Shown here piece after piece: positions 5,341 through 5,561 of a DNA stretch of 5,561 nucleotides; positions within the stretch are counted from its first letter, which is position 1; the number at the start of each line of letters is the position of its first letter. A program made the position numbers and the translations under genes. The notes beneath the pieces are model-generated. The model saw only the letters and a program-made list of their open reading frames with translations. It had not been told where the DNA came from and did no database searches. The DNA is from Anaerolineales bacterium (GTDB taxonomy: Bacteria > Chloroflexota > Anaerolineae > 4572-78 > NAK82), in contig JAHELX010000442.1 of the NCBI GenBank assembly GCA_024643945.1, forward strand, positions 1 through 5,561. Direction: 5' to 3'.

Positions 5341-5561
5341 CCCTGAAGCCTTGGCCGACAAGTCCAGCTTGTCTGGTCACAGGCCGCAGCCTTTCCTCCC
5401 GGAACCGCCCCAGTTGCCTGTCTTCAGGCCAGGCATCGAGAAATCCCCGAAGCCTTGGCGGACAAGTCCAGCTTGTCTGGTCACAGGCCGCAGCCTTTCC
5501 TCCCGGAACCGCCCCAGTTGCCTGTCTTCAGGCCAGGCATCGAGAAATCCCCGAAGCCTTG
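5333..5561. repeat. 104-base tandem repeat, about 2.2 copies, running off the window end
   Basis: The segment GAAGCCTTGG recurs at 5345, 5449 and (cut by the window edge) 5553, exactly 104 bases apart. The two complete copies from 5345 differ at one base only (C at 5356, G at 5460). Similarity extends back to about 5333 with two mismatches, so the array overlaps the end of the preceding hairpin. Each unit contains short inverted repeats: GACAAG/CTTGTC (5357-5373), AGGC/GCCT (5381-5392), TTCC/GGAA (5393-5404) and GCCTG/CAGGC (5416-5429). The period is not a multiple of three and no credible reading frame crosses it, so it is non-coding. It may be an intergenic repeat family that has expanded here; its full copy number is unknown. 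Confidence 0.9.

Noticed and set aside
5333..5561. CRISPR array
   Set aside because: The repeat is a contiguous 104-base tandem unit with no variable spacers.
5283..5561. A further small gene after the small subunit
   Set aside because: No + strand frame with a ribosome site is present, and the 104-base period would shift any frame; the minus-strand frame at 5119-5361 is an antisense shadow of the small subunit.

Overview
The window holds most of an operon for a membrane-bound complex of the group 4 [NiFe]-hydrogenase / complex I superfamily, followed by non-coding repeats. All five genes are on the + strand: the C-terminal part of a HyfC/HycD/NuoH-type membrane subunit (2-559), a HyfE-type subunit with a NuoK-like C-terminus (567-1343), a HyfF-type antiporter-like subunit (1348-2934), a HyfG/HycE-type large subunit that fuses NuoC-like and NuoD-like domains (2931-4664), and a HyfI/HycG/NuoB-type small subunit (4791-5282). 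The first four are tightly packed, with gaps of 7 and 4 bases and then an ATGA overlap. The fifth lies beyond a 126-base gap containing a strong inverted repeat.

The main result is that, despite clear homology to hydrogenases, the peripheral arm lacks the metal ligands expected of one. In the large subunit all four Ni-binding cysteines are replaced: the N-terminal CxxC by S242 and S245, and the C-terminal CxxC by S571 and G574. In the small subunit only the first CxxC (C48, C51) of the proximal [4Fe-4S] site remains; the third and fourth cysteine positions hold G115 (next to D114) and D146. The membrane subunits look intact, with the Glu/Lys residues typical of proton-translocating channels. 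The first property places the complex with the 'energy-converting hydrogenase-related' (Ehr) complexes, evolutionary intermediates between group 4 hydrogenases and complex I that are not expected to make or use H2. The second goes further and leaves it unclear how, or whether, electrons pass through the small subunit.

Gene order C-E-F-G, without a HyfD equivalent, resembles (from memory) the Mycobacterium tuberculosis hycD-hycP-hycQ-hycE cluster (Rv0084-Rv0087), where the small-subunit gene comes first rather than last. A HyfB-like subunit and the N-terminus of the HyfC-like protein may lie upstream of the window.

The last ~280 bases carry no gene. They hold a small hairpin with a tandem G-A mismatch, of the dispersed GTCATTCCGAG type, and a 104-base tandem repeat that runs off the window end. 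The DNA is moderately GC-rich and bacterial. The repeats and gene style would fit Chloroflexota or a similar environmental lineage, but that is a low-confidence guess. No rRNA, tRNA, CRISPR array or insertion sequence was seen.
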